DNA of 64,000 nucleotides. Origin: Crocodylus rhombifer. Its lineage: Eukaryota; Chordata; Crocodylia; Crocodylidae. Within the stretch, counting starts at the first letter, position 1. Every line of letters starts with the position of its first letter. The DNA lies in the NCBI GenBank assembly GCA_038503035.1, contig JAVSML010024430.1:849248-913247 (forward strand), read 5' to 3'. A model generated the notes under the pieces. That model was given only the letters and a program-made list of their open reading frames with translations, had not been told where the DNA came from and searched no databases. Positions 38,407 to 52,699 of the stretch are shown here, piece by piece. Both the position numbers and the translations under genes were made by a program.

Positions 38407-38700
38407 CTGCCAAAGAACGAGAGAGCTCACCACTGGCTGCCTTCAATAACATGAGTTAGAAATGCATATATGCAAACTCGGAGCCATGCCAGTTGGTCTT
38501 TGGGGGCTCCTCCCACACTGCTATGAATTCAGAGTGATTTCAAGGGACTCAATCACAGTGGTGTAAGACTCAAACCTTGAGTCTCTTTTCTCACCAGGGA
38601 AAACTCATTGCAGAACAGAACGAATGAGTAGCATGTCTCAATATGTTGGTTCTTGGTACCCTACCACTGGCACGCTCGTTCTTCTCTGTTATTACAAACC

Positions 38701-39252
38701 GGGTGTGTCTACATGAGATGTTTTACTGTGCAGTAGAGCAAATTACTGCATAGTAAGAGTCACTGTCTACACATGCAGACCCTTACTGCACAGTAATTTT
38801 CTTTACTCAGCAGCTAATTTGCTACCTGAAAATGCAAGTAGCAAATTAACTGCTGAGTAATTACCGTGCAGTAAGGCACATGTAGACAACTGACTGGGAG
38901 CAAATTCGCTCCTGATCACCTGGGCAGCAGGGGCTAGGAGATTGCTCCCTGCCTCCGGGAGCTACCTGCTGCCGGGGTGGGCTCTGCCAGAGGAGCCTGG
39001 GAGGGAACAATGGCCCCTTGCCCTGGCAGTAGGCATCTCCTAGCCCCTGCTCCATGATCACAATCTCCTTGGCTACTGCAGGGGGCCGATGCAGGCTGGA
39101 GGGGCGCAGGAACAGACAGACTGCTGCCAGCAGCAGCAAATTTGCTCCCAAATGGGCACACGTGTAGATACCTGCCCAGGGTGGGTTTACCTTAGAGTAA
39201 TTTACTCTGAAGTAAACTCACCCAGCAGCACTTGCATGTATAGATGCACCTA
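38701..39252. mobile_element. DNA-transposon-like element with TCTACA ends
   Basis: It starts GGGTGTGTCTACATGAGATG and the far end in reverse is TAGGTGCATCTATACATGCA, the same end type as 15445-16160. It contains a long internal palindrome (38764-38887), so it may be two nested copies. Confidence 0.5.
38764..38887. repeat. Long near-perfect palindrome
   Basis: TGTCTACACATG through AATTTGCTAC (38764-38825) pairs with 38838-38887 around a 12-base loop. Arms are about 50 bases with a few indels and mismatches. Both outer ends read TGTCTACA, so it looks like a foldback element. Confidence 0.8.
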
Positions 39253-39401
39253 CTGGAAAGGAAAATGTCCAAGCAGGGAAGTGGGGACAGGAAGTAAGAA
39301 TGGCAAACTATTCTGTTAACTCTGCATACAATCTTAGACAGGCAACATAACATCTTCGTACTCCTTTCTGTGAAATAAAGATGTCATTTTTCTGTTTCAT
39401 A

Positions 39402-39500
39402 TTCATAAGAACATAAGAAGTTTCATACTAAATCAAACTAATGGTCCATCTAGCCCAGTGCCAACAGTGGCAGGAGTGGATGCTTTAGCAAGAGAGCATG
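39402..39500 (+). mobile_element. CR1-type repeat fragment
   Basis: The words cataagaacataagaagttt and aatggtccatctagcccagt are typical of a common reptile CR1 3' region. Confidence 0.6.
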
Positions 39501-41034
39501 AAAAAGGTATACTTAGGTCCTTGCAACTTGGTAATTTTGGGCGGTTCCTGGAGCTCTTAACCCCTGTATCATTCACACATTAACACCTGAAACCTGTTTT
39601 AAGCACTATATGGCTCAAAGTTACACCACTCCAGTGTAAGATTATCTTTGATCCGTGCTACCCAGCTTGTATTACACTAAGGCATAGCCACTCTAGGCTA
39701 TAATTTAGTGTCAACACATTGCCCACCTCTCTCTCCTGCTGGCTCAGATCAGGCCCACTGCCCCCACCTCTAGCACCTCAGGTCTTGCTTGCTGTTCCAC
39801 CCCACCCTCTGCCCTGCTTATTTGTGGCTTCCCAAGCTGTCTGTCCTGGGGGAGCAGGCAGAGAAGGATTACCCTGCCTGCCCAGGTGCTGCTGCTGCTT
39901 TCTGGGTCAGAAGAGCAGCAGCTCAGCAGCAGTGGCTGGGCAGACAGGTTAATCTGTCCCTGCCTGCTCCCCTGAGACAGACAGTGCAGGCAGCCATAAG
40001 TAATAGTGCCTTGGTGGCAGGGAGAGGCAGGAGGGGGACGCTGAGGGGCAGGAAGGAAGTCAGGGGTGGGAGAAATTGGGGGAGCCCCAGGAAGAAGGGG
40101 AGGAAGCCCATAATAGGAGGGGGGATTTTTACCTTTCAGTCCTCCAGGCCCCTGCTATCCTGAATGTGTGACTGCTCCAAACACAAGCTAGCACTAATAG
40201 CAATCAACATCTGTGCAGCTCAAAGTGCAAGGTGTAACAAGGCCCATAGAGTGATCTATCTCTTGCCATACCCCCCCTGGCATCTGGCAGGTATTGTGAA
40301 GCTTGTTCTAGTTAAGGCAATTGACTTGTAAAGTGGTTTGGATTCTCTGGATCATAGCTTGCTTTAGAAATGCAAATGATAGTAAATTATACATGAGCAT
40401 AAGCTGAAGTAAACTTGGGGAAGGCATACTACTTCTCTGCCAGCCTGTTGTAAGGAGTCAGGGAGAGCTGTATAGCAAGTTCCAGTGTCCACTGCTGCAA
40501 TAGGCTGTGTTTTCAGCTGTTACTTACAAGCTTTTTTCAGATTTGCCATAATGATTCCACTGCTGGAAGGTGCTTCAGCTGGTTAAAATTAAATAGCTTA
40601 GGGAAAAATTCTGCCCTCAGCTTTTCTCATTATCCTTAGGATGTGAGGTTACAGCAAGTCCTTCTCCCACTCAGTACAAGTGCGAGACAGCATGCCATTT
40701 TCAATAAGAGGTAGGGAACAGAGCTTCCTTGCTGCAGCTTCACCCTATCCCACATGAAGGATGGGCATTGGGAAGTTACTGTATTATTCATTACAGTTGA
40801 CTCTGCTTGTGAATTGACACCACATTTTCAGGTTCCATTTTAGGAAAAACAGCTCCCTCTTCCCCCTCCTTGCTAATTAAGTTGATAAGTACAGATAGAG
40901 ATCTTGACCTTGCAAAATCCCATACAGAAGTAGGTAATCAAGGAAAGGTCCCAAAGAGTTAAGTGCACTAAAAATACTAAAATAAAAGCCATGCTGAAAA
41001 AACTTCTATTGCATTCACAAAAATACTACAAGTA

Positions 41035-41570
41035 CAGATTTCCCTCGCTTTATGCAGGTTCTGTGTGTGCAAATTCGCTTCTATGCGATGACACATATTA
41101 AAAATTAGTTATATGTGAGGTAAATTCACTCATGTGACTGGTGTGGTGGAAGCCTGCAGTCAGCTGCTTTGTGCGGTGCATTGTGGGAGTGAAGCCATAG
41201 GTGAAGGAAGAAAAAATTATTTGGGGGCCTGAGCTGGGTGGTGGCGCCTGGGCCAGGCTGCAGCATTGGCCCCTGCAGCACAGCCCAGTCTGGCCCTGTC
41301 AGCATGGTGCCCCAGGAGCTGTGAGCCATGAAGCCACCCCACAGCAGTGCCCACGGCCACTGCTCAGGGCAGCTAGTGCCTGTGCTGCTGGAGCTGCAGC
41401 TGCCCTGGGAGCGGCACAGTGCCATGTCAGTACAGTTGAGGGGTCAGCACAGTCGAGGCCTTGGAACATATCCCTATTTGTTACATTGTAAAGTGTGTTC
41501 CCTTTATGCAAATTCGAGTTATGCATTGTTTTCCAGGAACGCATGAACAGTATAAAGTGAGGGAAACCTG
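41035..41570. mobile_element. Tigger-like (Tc1/mariner) non-autonomous element
   Basis: The left end CAGATTTCCCTCGCTTTATG matches the right end in reverse (CAGGTTTCCCTCACTTTATA). Both sides are flanked by TA, the Tc1/mariner target. The end sequence resembles Tigger/pogo elements. It lies in the IGSF22 intron between 38406 and 41913 and has no transposase. Confidence 0.75.
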
Positions 41571-41754
41571 TACAAAAGTCATGATTGTTGGAGACCTGAT
41601 TGTAGGTTGACTTTGTGTATAATTCAAGAGCAATTCTTATTGCTCTTTTGAGGGAGAAGAAAAGATGACCCTTAACTGGGACTATAAAGTACAGAGAACC
41701 TAGTTCTTTCATTTCTCCAACTGAAGTCAAGTCTAATAGGTAGAACAAGAGCAG

Positions 41755-41860
41755 GCCCTAAGTGACTTGTCCAAGATTACATAGGCAAGTCATTAGTGTG
41801 GCAAGGCTGAGAATCAAACTTAAATCTCTGGGTTTCAGTCCAGTGCTGTATCTACAAGAG
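41755..41860 (-). repeat. MIR SINE fragment
   Basis: In reverse orientation to the MIR consensus: aagtgacttgtccaagatta then cataggcaagtcattagtgt, then gagaatcaaacttaaatctc. It lies in an IGSF22 intron just after the exon at 41913. Confidence 0.65.
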
Positions 41861-41912
41861 CATCCTTTTCTCCCCCACCCCTTCCAGTGCATGCATACAT
41901 TATAATGCTTAC

Positions 41913-42212
41913 CTTTGTCCTTAGTGATGTGCCAGGCATCTTTGGAATCCAATGGGTCACTGTCACCAATGTCATTGCGAGCAATAACTCGGAAGAAATA
42001 TTTCCTCCCTGGAAGCAGGCCAGTGACAGTGTACTTATTGCTGTAGACCTTCTCAGCTGCAGTGAACCAAGTGGCAGTACTAGCATCACGTTTCAGGATG
42101 ACATAATGAGCGTGTCCATCATCCATCACATCTGGGGTATGATCCCATTTGAGGGTCACGGTGTTTGGAACTTCCTCGACGAGCTGTAGATTAGTCGGTG
42201 GCCGGGGGGAAT
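41913..42212 (-). CDS. IGSF22: IGSF22 exon, FN3 domain 4 (C9-like)
   Basis: A 300-base phase 1-1 exon encodes an FN3 domain: (D)SPRPPTNLQLVEEVPNTVT, then LKWDHTPDVMDDGHAHYVIL, then KRDASTATWFTAAEKVYSNK, then YFFRVIARNDIGDSDPLDS, ending ITKDKG. The LKWDHTPDV and YFFRVIARNDIG motifs are close to those of the C9 FN3 domain of myosin-binding protein C. The acceptor is gtttgttag and the donor G/gtaagc. An old MIR copy lies just downstream in the intron. Confidence 0.93.
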
Positions 42213-42367
42213 CTAACAAACAAGAAACATATTGAGGTATTTGATTGTCTTAGTTGGGCAGACTCCTTGATTTTTTTCTTCCCTTGGAGCACTCCCTTTT
42301 CCATTCAGAAGCTGTCTTATAAATTATTTGTGAACACTGTTGTGTGCCTAGGAAATTATGGAACGGC

Positions 42368-42640
42368 ACTTGGAATCATAGAAGAACGGGCCAGAAAAGA
42401 CACCAGGAGGTCATCTAGTTCAACCGTCTTCTCAAAGCAAGATCATCCCTGTTTAAACCATTCTACCACAAATATTTGTCTGATCTGTACATCAAAACTT
42501 CAAATGACAGAAATATTAGAAAGTTAGAAAGTTCTTCACAACCTCTCTAGATAATACGTTCCAGTTATAACATTCTTAGTTAGAAAGTTCTTCACATTAT
42601 TCTCATAGAGAAGGGTATTGTCTTATTCACCAATATCACT
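42368..42640 (-). mobile_element. CR1 LINE 3' fragment
   Basis: Starts aatcatagaagaacgggcca, then aggaggtcatctagttcaac and caaagcaagatcatccctg, which is a CR1 3' region in minus orientation. Later parts (cttcacaacctctctagata) are more decayed. Confidence 0.6.
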
Positions 42641-43407
42641 TTTTGGAATCTCTATATATTTCTCAGAGGAATCCTGTTCCAAGTATGACCATGCCCAGGC
42701 CTGATTAGCTGATGAAGTGTGACAAGAACATAGCATCAAGTGCTCTCACTGTAGGCACATGCTTGTGTTCCTAAGACGAATGTCTATGGACCTTTCCACA
42801 CCTAGGTACTCAGAATCCATGGCAGACCATTTCATTCTATGTATGTTTCCCTATGCTAGAATTATTCACACTGGTTTCAAGTAAATTTATTTCTCTTGAG
42901 AAAGAGTCATCGAGCATAGAAAACATTAAAAAGTCCCTAATTCTCAGCAGAGTACCCTGACAAGATGACGCTACTCTTGCTTGGCTCTAGAGGAACAAGT
43001 GAGGTAAGCAAACAGAAGTAAAGTGTGAAGATATGTGCCATGGCAGAGATCTCACCTTCTCTCTTCTTTGGGGTACAAGGTGAATAAAGCCCCTTAGTAG
43101 CTAGTTGGTTCAGGCCCTGAGCTCTATCTAACCTGCAATGCAGTAGAGACTATAGAGTCACAATAATAAGAGGTGGGGAAGAACAGTCATACTGATGAGC
43201 CATGTCTCCCTTTGTGTGCAGATTACACACCTTATCATTCTATTATTAAAACATGATATTGTGGTAGGCTTTTTTCCAAACAAAGCATTTTATTACATGG
43301 AAAGACCAAGCTTCCAAACTCTGGAACTGATGTACAAACTGAATGACATCCACCTTGCTGGTTGTATAGGCCCCCTGCTAATCTGTCCTGTTTGTACAAT
43401 ACTGTAC
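42641..43407. other. IGSF22 intron, no feature recognised
   Basis: Non-coding sequence between the exons at 41913-42212 and 43408-43600. Confidence 0.5.
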
Positions 43408-43600
43408 CTGCCACTTGCACATGAATGTCATAATGAGCTTCGCCATAGTCATTCTTGAGGAGAATCTGGTACAGACCAGAATCAAAACGCTTGGTGCTGT
43501 GAATGAGGAACTGGGAGTGATGCTTGCTCTTGGTGATGCTTTCTCGCCCTTTAGTGGGGACTCCATCTTTTAGCCAGGTCACGGTTGGTGGGGGGGAACC
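43408..43600 (-). CDS. IGSF22: IGSF22 exon, second part of Ig domain C
   Basis: The exon begins GSPPPTVTWLKDGVPTKGRE, continues SITKSKHHSQFLIHSTKRFD, then SGLYQILLKNDYGEAHYDIH, ending VQVA. The I-set core tryptophan is in TWLKDG. The second cysteine is replaced by isoleucine (LYQILLKN), so no disulphide is expected. The acceptor is gtcttgtgcag and the donor G/gtacag. In myosin-binding protein C the equivalent domain (C8) is followed by an FN3 (C9) and an Ig (C10), as here. Confidence 0.92.
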
Positions 43601-44162
43601 CTGCACAAGACAAATGGGAAAATACAACAGTAGTCTTAAGTACTCAATCAGTCTTCTTCACTTGGGGGTTTGGGGGAGGAGAAAGGAATGACAATCTGGC
43701 CTATACGTAGCAAAAGCATCTTTGATCTGATCATCCTGATATCAACAACGATACTCTAAGGGGAATACTCCCAGTGAATTTCTATAGGAGAAATGCCAAG
43801 CCAAAAGTATCTGCTACCAGTATTAGGCTAGGACCCCATTTGGTGTAACCTGGTGGGATGGCATCCAAATTAAGCTATAGTGATTTACTTCAGCTGAGGA
43901 TCTGGCCTTGGTTTTAAGATTTAAGCAAAGATTTAAGCAAATTTTTTTTAAAAAGGACTGTTTTCCTAGCATTATCACATTATTGTAGCTACAATGTTCT
44001 CTACCAAATCTAAATAGAGGTTAAAGTTTAGCTCTGTTTAACCCTCTCTGAACTCTTAGAAATCTGAAGAAGGGCTGGTGCCATAGTAATAATACCTCTG
44101 CTTTTGCCTGAGAGAGCCAAGAAATTTCCCCCAGGCGATAACTATAGTTTCTTGATATAAGA
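43601..44162. other. IGSF22 intron, no feature recognised
   Basis: Non-coding sequence with nothing I can name. Confidence 0.5.
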
Positions 44163-44391
44163 CAGGGGTGTTAAACTCATCTTGTTCCCCAGGCTAGCTG
44201 CAGTGGCCGCAGCAGTGGGGCCAGAGGCAGTGGGGCAACTGGCTGTGTCAGCACAGCCCATGCTCACCCCCCTGCCAACAATGGCCATATCCAGAGGCAC
44301 CCAAGTCTTCTGGCCCACCAGGAGCCTGGCAGACAGCATGGAATGGTTCTGTGGGCCAGATGTGGCCTAGAAGCTGTGCTTGACACCCCTG
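44163..44391 (+). mobile_element. Short hAT-like element
   Basis: The left end CAGGGGTGTTAAACTCAT and the right end in reverse (CAGGGGTGTCAAGCACA) are hAT-style inverted repeats. The inner GTGGGCCAGATGTGGCC word is shared with 14153. The flanking 8-mers do not match. Confidence 0.65.
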
Positions 44392-44641
44392 GTGGACGGC
44401 ATTTAAGCTGGGATAAAACATGCAAAGGACCAAACCCTGCTGCTCTTATTCAGAGCCTGATCCAATAAGGCTCAATGCACCTTCAACTGTCATTGAAGTC
44501 CATGCTGATGCTGAATAGTCTGGGAGTAGGACTCATCTTGCAAGGAACTAAGAGTTTCCAGCGAGGCTCAACTTTAGCTCCTATTGATTCCAGCTGCAAC
44601 TGAGAACATTCAAAGGGGGTGTGCTCAAAACGTGTGCTTAA

Positions 44642-46087
44642 TAGGGCTGTGCAAAACAGCACCATTCTGCTTTGATTTCTGTTTTGATGGAACAGTGTTT
44701 CGTTTCGAGTTTTGTTTCAAAAGCACTGCTCCGTTTCGTTTCATCAAAACTGTTTTGCGGTTTTGCCCATAGGCTATAATAGGGAAGCACAAAACTGCCT
44801 AGAACTTTGTCATTTCTAGCCTGATTTGGATGAAACATGCAGGGATGGTAGCCCCTTCTGAGGGCATGAGGCCTGCAAAGTTTCAAGGAAATTGGTGCAG
44901 AGGTTTCTGGAAAACTGCACCTCAAGGTGCTAACAAGCAAAACTGTCACTTGCCGGCAGCAGCAGCCTCCTGGCATCTGGCAGGCAGATCAGGGGACCCA
45001 TACCCCTGGAATGGCTGCAGGGCTGTGCCGGACTCCTCCCAGGGGTGTGGCCCCCATCTGCTTGCCAAATGACAGCAGGTTGCTGCTGTCACTGGGGACC
45101 GGCGCTGGGCTCAGCCCACACCCAGCTCCAGGAAGATTGGTGCTGCTGACCGCCCCAGGGAGCAGGAGAACACTGGGGACCTGTACCCCCGGGAAGTCTG
45201 CAGGGCTCTGCTGGACTCCTCCTGGGGGTGCGGGGGGCCCTCAATCTCCCTGCCAGATAACAGGAGGCTGCTTCTGCCACCTGGGACTAGCGCTAGGCAC
45301 AGCCTGCACCTAGCGCTGGGAAGATTGGTGCTGCCGCCTGTCCCAGGTAGCAGGAGCAGCCTCCTATCACCTGGCAGGAAGATTGGAGCACCCCTGCACC
45401 CCTGGGAGGGCTGCAGGGCTCTGCCGGACTCCTCCCATAGGTGCGGGGCCTCCCCAATCTGCCTGCCAGATCATAGGAGGCTGCTCCTGCTACCTGGGAT
45501 GGAGAGCAGCACCAATCTTCCCGGGTGCGGGCTGCAACCAGCTTTGGTCCCAGGTGGCAGGGGCAGCCTCCTGTCATCCGGCAGGCAGCTCAGGGGCCTG
45601 CACCCCCGAGAGGGCTGCAGGGCTCTGACAGACTCCTCCTGGGGGTGCAGGGGGCCCCTGATCTGCCTGCTGGATCACAAGAGGCTGCTGGCTGGGACTG
45701 GCACTGGGCACAGCCTGCTCCCAGTGCCACGAAGATTGGTGCTGCTGCTGGCCCCAGCTGGCAGCAACATTATGCTGTCATCTGGTGTGCAGGTCCAGGG
45801 GTTGGCACCCCCTGTGAGAACTGGGGGCCATTCCAGAATCTTCCCAGGGGGCGCGCACCCTGGAGCTGTGCAGGATGACAGGAGGCTGCTGCTGGGACCA
45901 GCACTGAAGCCAAGCCTGGCTTTGAAACTCGAAACGTTTAGAAACTTTTGAAATGTTTTGAGTGCCCTTGTTTCATTTCAAAGCTGTTTCAAAGGATTTT
46001 GTTTCATTTTCATTTCACTGTTTCAAGCTCAAAACGCATCAAAACAGCTTTGAAATGAAACACCTGGAGAAATTTCGCACAGCCCTA
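44642..46087 (+). mobile_element. hAT element with internal tandem repeats
   Basis: It begins TAGGGCTGTGCAAAACAGC and ends GAAATTTCGCACAGCCCTA, giving terminal inverted repeats. It is flanked by a perfect 8-base duplication, gtgcttaa (44634-44641 and 46088-46095), the hAT signature. The ends are AT-rich with many GTTTCGTTT or AAACGAAA words. The middle (about 44940-45880) is GC-rich and built from repeated units. No transposase was seen. Confidence 0.85.
44960..45780 (+). repeat. GC-rich tandem repeat inside the hAT element
   Basis: A unit of roughly 185-210 bases recurs about four times. The word CTGCAGGGCT appears near 45014, 45198, 45411 and 45615, each time followed by GACTCCTCC, and GAAGATTGGTGCTGC recurs between. 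Copies are diverged. Confidence 0.75.
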
Positions 46088-46453
46088 GTGCTTAACTGAG
46101 CATTAGACTAAGTTGCTGCAGTGGAAAGCATCACAGTATACTTGTGTGATACTATTAGACTGCAGAACACTAATTTCCACTGCCGTAAGATGGTACCGTT
46201 GGGGACAGTCCTTTGTTACGGTGGAGAAAGTAACTGTGCCTAAATACACGTGTAAATGCTGACCTGGGTATACACTGTGCCTGGTCAGCCCAGGTAGCAG
46301 GAGGCCAGAACTCTGCCTGGTGTCTAGTTACAGAGCTTCACATGCTGGGGCACTTTTGTGCCCCAGCCATCCCCTCTGCTGTCTGACGCTGCTTCCTGGA
46401 GCCCAGGACTCACCCCCTGGGCCCCCTGCCAGCCTAAGGCTACTCCATCCTGG

Positions 46454-46579
46454 CTCAAACTGCTGCAGTCCTGGATGCAGCATCTGCTGTGCGCCCTGGA
46501 CTGCAGCAGTTTGAGCATCTACACATGCCATTAAGGCACCGTGATAAACTCTGGTGTAAACTGCCTTAATGGCATGTGT
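46454..46579. repeat. Two adjacent perfect 18-bp inverted repeats
   Basis: CTCAAACTGCTGCAGTCC (46454-46471) pairs exactly with 46498-46515. Six bases later ACACATGCCATTAAGGCA (46521-46538) pairs exactly with 46562-46579. Loops are 26 and 23 bases. The surrounding sequence shares words with 15445-16160. Confidence 0.8.
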
Positions 46580-46946
46580 TGTGCATCCAGGGAGTGCTCA
46601 CATCCATTGGTCCCAAGGAGCTGTATACAGTTATGCATACCTTGAATGAACTCCCAGCTATGACAAACCATGCTGTACCTCTCAGGGCTTAGCACTAACA
46701 ACTCTTGACAGCTGCCATAAAATTGAAAACCTTGAAGCCACAGGAAATTACCCATTGGAACAAATTGGAAAGGCTGGATTCTCTATCAGCCATCAGTTAG
46801 ATCCTGTGCGATTACTGAGTTGGAAAAAAACCTTTCCTGACCCAATGCAAGACTCTAAGGGCTCTTGTGCAATGCAGGGAGGCTACTCTTACACGCTGAT
46901 TGAATCTGCTGGAACGTGATAATTACCGTACTCCAACAGATTTTCG

Positions 46947-47065
46947 TGTCACCTGTATCAGCAAAATGGTGGCAAGGCACTTTAAACTGAAGCTCGTTTA
47001 ATGAGCTTTAGTTCAAAGCACCTTGCCACCATTTTTCAGCATGGAGATGCTGATACACATGACAC
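46947..47065. repeat. Foldback repeat of about 120 bp
   Basis: GTCACCTGTATCAGCAAAAT through GAAGCTC pairs with GAGCTTTAGTTC through CTGATACACATGAC. The central AAAATGGTGGCAAGG arm is perfect. Almost the whole element folds on itself. Confidence 0.75.
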
Positions 47066-47163
47066 TGGACACTTTAACTAACGTGACTCTCAGAACTGCA
47101 GTAATTAAAGCATCCCCCACCCCTCCTCTGTACTCCCAGAGGCCATGTCTAAATGCCCTAAGG

Positions 47164-47426
47164 CCAGGATTCCCAAAGGGTGTGCTACAAGAGCAGTGAA
47201 AATGTGTTGTGAAAAATGACTTGAGTGGGACTCCAGCTGGGCTGGATGTGCCCCTGCTGGCTGACCCCGTGCCATTGCAGAAGGGGATTTGGCACTGGCT
47301 GGGCTGGGGGCACTCAGGATGGGCCCACGGATTGGATCCAGGTCACAGACCAGTGAGTGAAGTTTGCTGCCAATTTTAATCCAGCAAAAAATGTGCCCCA
47401 TGTATTAAAAGTTTGGGAAACCCTGG
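47164..47426 (+). mobile_element. Short hAT-like element
   Basis: The left end CCAGGATTCCCAAAGGGTGT and the right end in reverse (CCAGGGTTTCCCAAAC) form inverted repeats. Both flanks have taagg, possibly the remains of a target duplication. Confidence 0.55.
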
Positions 47427-47429
47427 TAT

Positions 47430-48676
47430 AAGGGAAAGCTCCATCACATGCACCTTTGTTACCAAGATCCTTTAATAGGGACATAAATTGAAGTTCTCTT
47501 ACATGGATTTTTGCAGAACAGATTATGGGATTCAGAGAGCTGTGGTGAGTTTAGACCCTCCATCCACAAATGGAAGCTGTGAGTGGTGGGTTTTTCCTCA
47601 TAATTAACTGTGCTTTTTTCTGAGGAGCGATAATGTTTGCACTATGCCAAAATCTGCAAGGCAAGCGGTGTGAAAAGCTAGGTTGCACAACACTTCCTCC
47701 TGCTGATGTGCATATATTCACATGAGCGGTCTTGGCAATTTCACCAATTTGCAGGAGGTTGCAAAATCTGGCTCTAAAAATAGCATTTACACAAAACTTT
47801 ATGTCTCCAAGGCACTTTTCAGTCTTGCTGAGGTCAGTGCAACTCCTCACATGAGAAGGGCAAATGGAAGAATTTGGCCCTTAGGGCCCTGCTTACACGT
47901 TTGGTTTAAAGCTGGATAGAAACCAGCTACAGGGTTGTTGCTCATTTTCTAGCACTAACTTTGTAGCTAGCTGGCTCTTTTTATAGCTGGATAGTCATCT
48001 TTATGGTGTGATTTTTATGGTGTGATAATTCCTTTGCATCTGTGGCTGGTCTGAATTTATTGTATGATTAACTAAGTCAATTGCATGATATATGTAATGT
48101 GTCCAAAAGGGTCCTAGAGGAACAGATTATCCCTGCTACTGGTTTTGCTCTGTAGCAGGTCATTGCTCAGGTGCACCTTGGAGAGATGAGGTTAAGGAGC
48201 CACTTGCCTCTCTGTGGCGGAACTGGAGGAAATATCAAATATGTAGGACTAAATTCACTAAAGGAGTGTTTGTTCATGTGTTTTATGTGAACAGGCAGTG
48301 GATAAAATACAGGAGCAATCCTGGGAAAAAGGACCAGGGATTCCCCTCTCTCCTAGGTGTGCAGCTTCTGCTAAAGGCATGGAGAATGCCCCCAACCATA
48401 ACAGCCTATAACCTGGTGAATGGGCACTCTCCTGGGAAATGGGAAATGTGGGTTCGAATCCTTCCAGGCTGAGAAGGTAACTGAACTCAAGTGTTGTTCC
48501 TGGGTGAGTGCTCTTCCACTTCAGTGGAAGTTCCATGCACAGAAAGTTTCCAGGAGCAGGTCCTACCTTGGTGGAAGGAATAAAATGAGACATGTATGAT
48601 AAAGAAACCTAACTCCAAAGGAAATTTTAAATGCAAGGTTCTCCTTGGGGGAAGAGTAGGAATGAAGGACACTCAC
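47430..48676. other. IGSF22 intron, no gene recognised
   Basis: Non-coding. A tRNA B-box-like GGTTCGAATCC occurs at 48451-48461; no full tRNA surrounds it. Confidence 0.45.
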
Positions 48677-48765
48677 AGAGAAGAAGGCAGGAATGCAGAG
48701 GGCTGTTCCAGCACGAACCACCATGTGATTCTTCAGCCTAGCACTTAGATCAAACTTGGGAGGGG
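48677..48765 (-). CDS. IGSF22: IGSF22 exon, first part of Ig domain C (C8-like)
   Basis: A short 89-base exon encodes (A)PPKFDLSARLKNHMVVRAG, then TALCIPAFFS. It enters in phase 1 after acceptor taattctag and leaves in phase 0 before donor gtgagt. It covers the N-terminal strands of an I-set Ig domain, including the first cysteine (ALCIP). The rest follows about 5 kb away at 43600. The phase-0 break just before the SPPPTVTWLKDG segment mirrors the split of Ig domain A. Confidence 0.9.
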
Positions 48766-52454
<3,689 letters not shown>

Positions 52455-52699
52455 TCAGTTTAATCCTTTTAGAAAAAGTTGTCCTCCATCCACATAAGAA
52501 TTCCCAAGTGATGTTAAAAAAATTACCTGTGGGTTGGGAGTAAGCATGAAAAAATGTCACTTCAAAAAGACACTTTTTAAAGAACATTAGGCATGCACGT
52601 GGCTTTCCTCTATCTAGTCATGCACTCAGCTTGCAAAGTGGGAGCACGTTATGTCAAAGAGCACCCCATGGCACAGAAAAAAGGGACTGCATATAGTGA

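Noticed and set aside
45325..45951. A plus-strand open frame of about 208 codons
   Set aside because: It lies inside the GC-rich tandem repeats of a hAT element. Other frames are also open there, and the protein has no family signature.
48445..48465. tRNA B-box-like GGTTCGAATCC
   Set aside because: No cloverleaf or A box could be fitted around it. It is at most a trace of an old tRNA-derived SINE.
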